Origin: Fragilaria crotonensis
Taxonomy: Eukaryota > Bacillariophyta > Fragilariophyceae > Fragilariales > Fragilariaceae
NCBI GenBank assembly: GCA_022925895.1
Contig: JAKSYS010000686.1
Location: 1 to 33,137 of the forward strand
Length of the DNA stretch: 33,137 bases
Reading direction: 5' to 3'
In this document: piece after piece, positions 29,095 to 33,137 of the stretch
How positions within the stretch are numbered: the first letter of the stretch is position 1
Layout: every line of letters begins with the position of its first letter
The notes under the pieces: generated by a model
Told to the model about the DNA's origin: nothing
What the model saw: only the letters and a program-made list of their open reading frames with translations
Database searches by the model: none
Translations under genes and position numbers: made by a program

Positions 29095-30422
29095 CTCCGT
29101 TGCCAACACCGCCATCAGTGCCGCTACGGACACAAGCAGGACCGGTACCAGCACCACCCCAGCGACTCCACGAACCGGACAAGGAGCAGGGAGAGGAGGA
29201 CGGAACCGAACCGGCGCCTCGTCCGGACGAGGCCAGCAGGGAAGGACATCCCACCGACCGACACGTACCAATTTCAAGGGTGACACCGAAGGCATGAATG
29301 CCAACGTGTTCGAATGCTTTGAAGAGCAAACCGACCGCAGGCAGTTCACGAAAACACTAGAGGCACCCGAAGCGTACGTCAAAAAGAGTTTAAAGTTTGC
29401 CGAGGACATGACCGCTCTCTTCGCTGACGAAATGGAGGAACCACGGCTTGAGTTGCCCACGGAACTTGATCCGGGGGTCTCCACCGTTGAAAAGGCCATA
29501 TGGGATGAGGAATTGCGCGAGTTCGTAAAGAGAAAGGGAGCTTTCAAAGGGAACCTCGCGACCATACAAGCCGTCGTACTTGGTCAATGTAGCGAATCCA
29601 TGAAGAAAAAGCTCCGGTCACTGGAAGCCTTCAAACTGGAGACATAAAGGAACAACTGCTGCAAACAGATCCGGTCAATCACCCTCCAATTTGACGAAAA
29701 GAAGAACGGCTTCATCTCCATCATGAACGCCCAACGCAGTTTTCTAAACTGCAAGCAGCACCCAGGGCAGTCCCCGCGCCTCACCTTACGACCTCCGTGC
29801 GTGGGCAGTCACGATCACCCAACAAGGCGGCAGCATCGCTGCCAACCACAGGCTCATCCCCGCCAAAGATTAAGACGGCAGGGACCTCTCCGAAGAAGAT
29901 CGACAGAACAGGGCTTACCACAAGACGTTTGCCATTGCTCTCGTGACCGGCGCGGACCCCTCCAAGTATGGCACTCTTTTCGCTCACCTCTCGAACCAGT
30001 ACGCAATGGGGCGGGACGAGTACCCATGCGATGAAACAGCAGCCTACAATCTGCTCGTGAATTATCGAACCCCCGAGAACGCTGCGAGGCCACGTGCATC
30101 CAACAACCATAACAGCCCCTCGACAGCACCCGCGACACAAGGACCACCAGCTGGCAGGGGCATCACTTGTGCGCAGCACGGCGCCGTGGCCGGGAACAAC
30201 GGTCTCACACACGACGGCATCGAGTGCTACCATTGCCACAGCATAGGGCACTACGCATCGAACTGCCCCACGGCCGGCGACACGACTACGATGTCCGGGA
30301 CGACCTTCACCCAGTATGCCTACATGCTGGCGCAAGCACAGAACGCCTCTGGCATCGACCCCAGTGGATCCTTCTCGACTCGCAATCCACCATTTCGGTT
30401 TTCAACAATGCTTCCATGTTGA
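29087..30422 (+). pseudogene. Copia Gag, interrupted
   Basis: Begins with ATG at 29087 and a Ser/Thr/Gly/Arg-rich N-terminus. The capsid-like core starts around FKGDTEGMNANVFECFEEQ. A TAA at 29645-29647 interrupts the frame, which continues protein-like to about 29785. There it shifts frame (RAWAVTITQQGGS), meets another TAA near 29872, and runs on through GADPSKYGTLFAHLSNQYA. A CCHC zinc knuckle CYHCHSIGHYASNC (about 30225-30265) would bind genomic RNA. Breaks are seen directly. Confidence 0.8.
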
Positions 30423-30795
30423 CAAATATCCGGAAGAGCGACCACACCCTGCGTGCCCTCACGAACGGTGGACACCAGGACTCGGACATGATTGGCAACT
30501 TCCACAACCTCGGGGCTGTTTGGTACAACCCTCACTCCATCGCCAACATACTCTCGCTTGCCGACGTGCCAAAGTTTTGCCGCGTGACCCTAGATACCTT
30601 GGAAGAACCATCCATCTGTGTGCATCGCATCGATGGCAGCATCATAAAGTTCGCGGAACATGGCTCTGGCCTATATGTGTACAACTCTGCCGCCCGTAAG
30701 CATCCTACTACTACTAGTGAGTGTGTTAATGCCTACACCATGATCTCCACTGTAGCAGCCCAAAAGCTGTTCTTCCAAATGCCAAGTTGCAGCAG
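30362..30795 (+). pseudogene. Copia aspartic protease region
   Basis: This lies in a different frame from the zinc-knuckle ORF; a single lost base near 30360 explains the change. The active-site box is WILLDSQSTISVFNN, with D-S-Q-S-T instead of D-S/T-G as in many Copia proteases. It is followed by MIGNFHNLGAVWYNPHSIAN, NILSLADV, and HRIDGSIIKF, the usual linker. It cleaves the Gag-Pol polyprotein. Confidence 0.7.
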
Positions 30796-30800
30796 CAGAC

Positions 30801-31412
30801 ACTGCCCGCAAACTCTATCGGAAACTTGGACGCCCAGGTGAAGCAGAGTTCTACTCCATCCTCACCAAGAACTTGATCTGGAACTGTCCCGTCACCCCTG
30901 ATGATGCACGGCGGGTCACCCACATCTACGGCCCCGACGTGGCCACACTCAAAGGAAAGACGACCCGCACAGCCGCTGCGCCTCGCGCACCCACCTTTGA
31001 GGCCGTCCCACTTCCGGCACCCGTCACCATGCACCACCGGAACGTCACGCTATGCGTGGACTTCTTCTTCGTGCAAGGTATCTGTTTCCTCCACACTATT
31101 TCCCGCGGCATCGGTTTCCGGACCGTCACCAACGTCGCCGACCGCACCCACAAGACCATCCTCGCAGAACTCAAGGCGGTCATCCACATCTACAGCTCTC
31201 GCGGCCTCACCGTCTGCGACATCCACACCGACAACGAATTTGACTGCGTCCGCAACGACGTTCGCCCCATCGACATGAATACTGTCACCACCGACAGCCA
31301 CGTCGGTGAAATCGAACGCTCCATCCGTACGATTAAGGAGCGTCTCCGCTGCTGCGTGCATGGTCTCCTTTCGGCACCTTCCCAAAATCATGATCACCCA
31401 CATGGTCAATGA
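30801..31412 (+). pseudogene. Copia integrase core
   Basis: The frame is open from TARKLYRKLGRPGEAEF (30801) to a stop at 31412. The catalytic DDE set is visible: Asp in TLCVDFFFVQG, Asp in DIHTDNEFDCV and Glu in HVGEIERSIRTIKERL. The frame breaks at about 31370 and integrase sequence continues in another frame as RHLPKIMITHMVND. The zinc-binding N-terminal domain is not evident. It would insert the cDNA into the genome. Confidence 0.82.
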
Positions 31413-32500
31413 CTCTGTCCGCTGCCTCAATCAGTTTCCCCATGCAACTGGCATCTCTGCCACCATGAGTCTCTCCATCATCGTCACGGGCACTGTCACC
31501 ATGAGTCCCTCCATCATCGTCACGGGCACTGCCACCCCGGACTACAACGCGATGCGCGTAGAACTCGGTACCTACTATGTGCAAGTGTTCGAGGACAACG
31601 ACCCCAGCAACACCCCGCGAAGCCGCTCGCTAGGCGCCATCGCCCTCTGCCCCACGGGGAGCGCACAAGGCGACTACTACGTCATGTCCCTGGCCACTGG
31701 TTCTCGCATTTCCCGGCACAACTGGACCGTACTCCCTGTTCCCGACACTGCCATAGCTCGCGTAGAAGTGCTTGCACTGCACGAGGGACGGCCTCTGATA
31801 CAAGACCGCGGCCTCGTCATTGAGTGGCGTCCCGACCACCCCATCGACGACACCGAGTACGACCGCGACTATGCTCCTTCTACCGTTGGCCCCACTGACG
31901 TTTTTGATGCCGCTGACTATGACCCCATCGAGCCCGACGAACTCGATGTTCTCGGCGCACCCCATGATGACTCAGATCCATTTCCTGACCCGGACCAAGG
32001 AGCAGCTGGGGGCGACGACGACGACGACAACGTCCTAAGCAACAGCGACGAGGAAACATTCGACAAGGACGACGACCCTCCGGACGATGACGATGACCAC
32101 AACGGATACGTCACGAATGACGACCACACGGAAGAGGCGCAGGCACCAGGAGGAGTGGACAGACAAGAAATCACAAACCAAGGAGCGGATGCGAACCGAC
32201 AGGCGCACGGAGCAGACGGACACCAGGCGCAAGGAGCGGACGGACGTGAGGCAGCCCAAACGGCGTACTACAACCTGCGTCCCAGAGCACCGGCACACCA
32301 AGGCTTCAAAGATGCCATGGACATGCCCCACGACGGGAAGTCCTACTACCCCCCGATGCAACTCCTGCAGCAAGCACTGCGACAAGAATCACAGACCACC
32401 TCGGAAATCAACAAAAATCACTACCCCCAACACAGATACTGCAACACGCATTGCGCCATGCGTCGCGAACCGCTCTGGAGACCAAAAACGGTTCGTCTTC
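31371..32500 (+). pseudogene. integrase C-terminal region and acidic linker before RT
   Basis: In the frame of the ORF 31306-32610: RHLPKIMITHMVND, then a 12-residue duplication, then TATPDYNAMRVELGTYYVQV and GAIALCPTGSAQGDYYVMSL, the Copia SH3-like DNA-binding tail. Then comes a very Asp/Glu-rich linker (about 31840-32100) and QGADGREAAQTAYYNLRPRA. Frame is lost again near 32490-32500, where the RT N-terminal flank (FVFEFILAQM) appears in another frame. Confidence 0.7.
31465..31536 (+). repeat. 36-bp in-frame tandem duplication
   Basis: Two copies of a 36-base unit starting ATGAGTC-CTCCATCATCGT differ at two bases. They give M-S-L-S-I-I-V-T-G-T-V-T followed by M-S-P-S-I-I-V-T-G-T-A-T. It adds 12 residues without shifting frame. 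Confidence 0.9.
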
Positions 32501-32629
32501 GAATTTATCCTGGCCCAAATGGCCACAACCTGCACAAAATGTCCGAACGAGCCGGCTTAAGCGGCCCTCATGACCGAATTCTAACAGCTCGAGAACCTGG
32601 ACGTTTATGAGCCGCTTGACCCAACGAAA

Positions 32630-33137
32630 CTGACAAGGAAGAAACAGAAGCGAGCAGCGATACGAGCCCTAAACAGGTTTAAGGAAAAGAGGGATGGGAC
32701 ACTCAAAGGGCGGACGTGCGCCGATGGGCGATCCCAACGGAACCTATACGACAACAAGTCGCAGACTGCGTCCACCGACGCACTCCTACCGACCATCATC
32801 ATAGACGCGTATGAGGCCAGAGACGTTGGCACGGCCGACGTTGTCGGTGCTGACCTCAAGGCACTCATGGATGACTTCGTCATCATGACGTTTGTTGGGC
32901 CATCGGTGAGGATGCTCTGCAAATTGAACCCCGACCATGAGCGTTTTGTCACCATGGAGAACGGCGTTGAGGTCCTCTACGTGCGCCTGATCAAGGCACT
33001 TTATGGGTGCGTCAAGTCGGCCCTCCTATGGTATGAATTGTTCGTCGGAAACCTGAAGGACATGGGTTTCAGGTGAACCCGTATGATTCGTGTGTCGCCA
33101 ACTGCGTGATAGAGGAAAACAATGCACTGTGGCATGG
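32630..33137 (+). pseudogene. Copia reverse transcriptase, N-terminal part
   Basis: Open from LTRKKQKRAAIRALNRFKEK to a TGA at about 33074-33076, after which NPYDSCVANCVIE continues in another frame to the window end. Motifs are LKGRTCADGRSQRNLY, TADVVGADLKALMDDFVIM (motif A region), and VRLIKALYGCVKSALLWYELF. In this family motif A usually reads G-A-Y/F-L; here GADL carries Asp for the aromatic. The YVDD box lies beyond the window. Confidence 0.8.

Larger units (their letters stand above)
28680..33137 (+). mobile_element. Ty1/Copia LTR retrotransposon, partial and degenerate
   Basis: The order is accessory ORF, Gag with zinc knuckle, aspartic protease, integrase, reverse transcriptase. Integrase before RT is the Copia order. 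The protein texture fits the CoDi elements known from diatoms. The coding frame breaks at least at 29645 (stop), about 29785, about 29872 (stop), about 30360, near 30790, about 31370, near 32500 and about 33073, so the copy is not functional. The RT C-terminus, RNase H and 3' LTR lie beyond the window. Confidence 0.88.

Noticed and set aside
1-33137. tRNA, rRNA or other structured RNA genes
   Set aside because: None was recognised by eye on either strand; a dedicated covariance search would be needed to exclude small ones.

Overview
The window looks like nuclear DNA of a diatom or a close stramenopile relative. The evidence is eukaryotic genes with short GT-AG introns carrying CTAAC-type branch points, a clathrin heavy chain, an Era GTPase with a diatom-like bipartite plastid presequence, and retroelement proteins of the kind common in diatom genomes. 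The species cannot be fixed from the sequence.

Left part, 1 to about 14,580: ordinary host genes, compactly spaced. In order they are a secreted or ER 2-oxoglutarate/Fe(II) oxygenase-like protein (140-1411, +), a small unrecognised ORF (1448-1867, -), a DUF3128-like small protein (2589-2882, -) divergent from an LYR-motif protein (3317-3634, +), clathrin heavy chain (3789-9104, -, with a probable 9-nt first exon), a plastid-type Era GTPase with one intron (10702-12020, +), and an unrecognised protein with two Cys-rich modules and a Gln-rich tail (12085-13494, -). Several intergenic gaps are crowded with GTAC/TAC-phased repeats.

Middle part, about 14,583-22,665: DNA transposons. A structurally complete 3,204-bp PIF/Harbinger element (14588-17791) has matching terminal repeats, a TTA target duplication, and both expected genes (Myb/SANT-like and DDE transposase) open and convergent. 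It sits exactly at the left edge of a second, non-coding 1,455-bp element (17795-19249). If Harbinger is removed, that second element gains a 5-bp target duplication, TATTA. Next is a decayed DDE transposase of another family (about 19.5-22.6 kb, -), broken by many frameshifts and stops.

Right part, about 23,138-33,137: retroelements. The first is a GC-rich retrotransposon on the minus strand encoding a Gag with a CCCH zinc motif, reverse transcriptase, RNase H and tyrosine recombinase (DIRS-order-like). All parts are frameshifted except the recombinase ORF. The second is a Ty1/Copia element on the plus strand, cut off by the window end, with an accessory ORF before gag, then Gag with zinc knuckle, protease, integrase and the start of reverse transcriptase. 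It carries several frame breaks, so it is probably dead.

I see no convincing new defence or metabolic system. The most interesting points are the nested transposon pair, the intact Harbinger, the accessory ORF overlapping Copia gag, the tyrosine-recombinase retroelement, and the Cys/Gln-rich orphan protein. Family names come from recognition of motifs, not from a database search.
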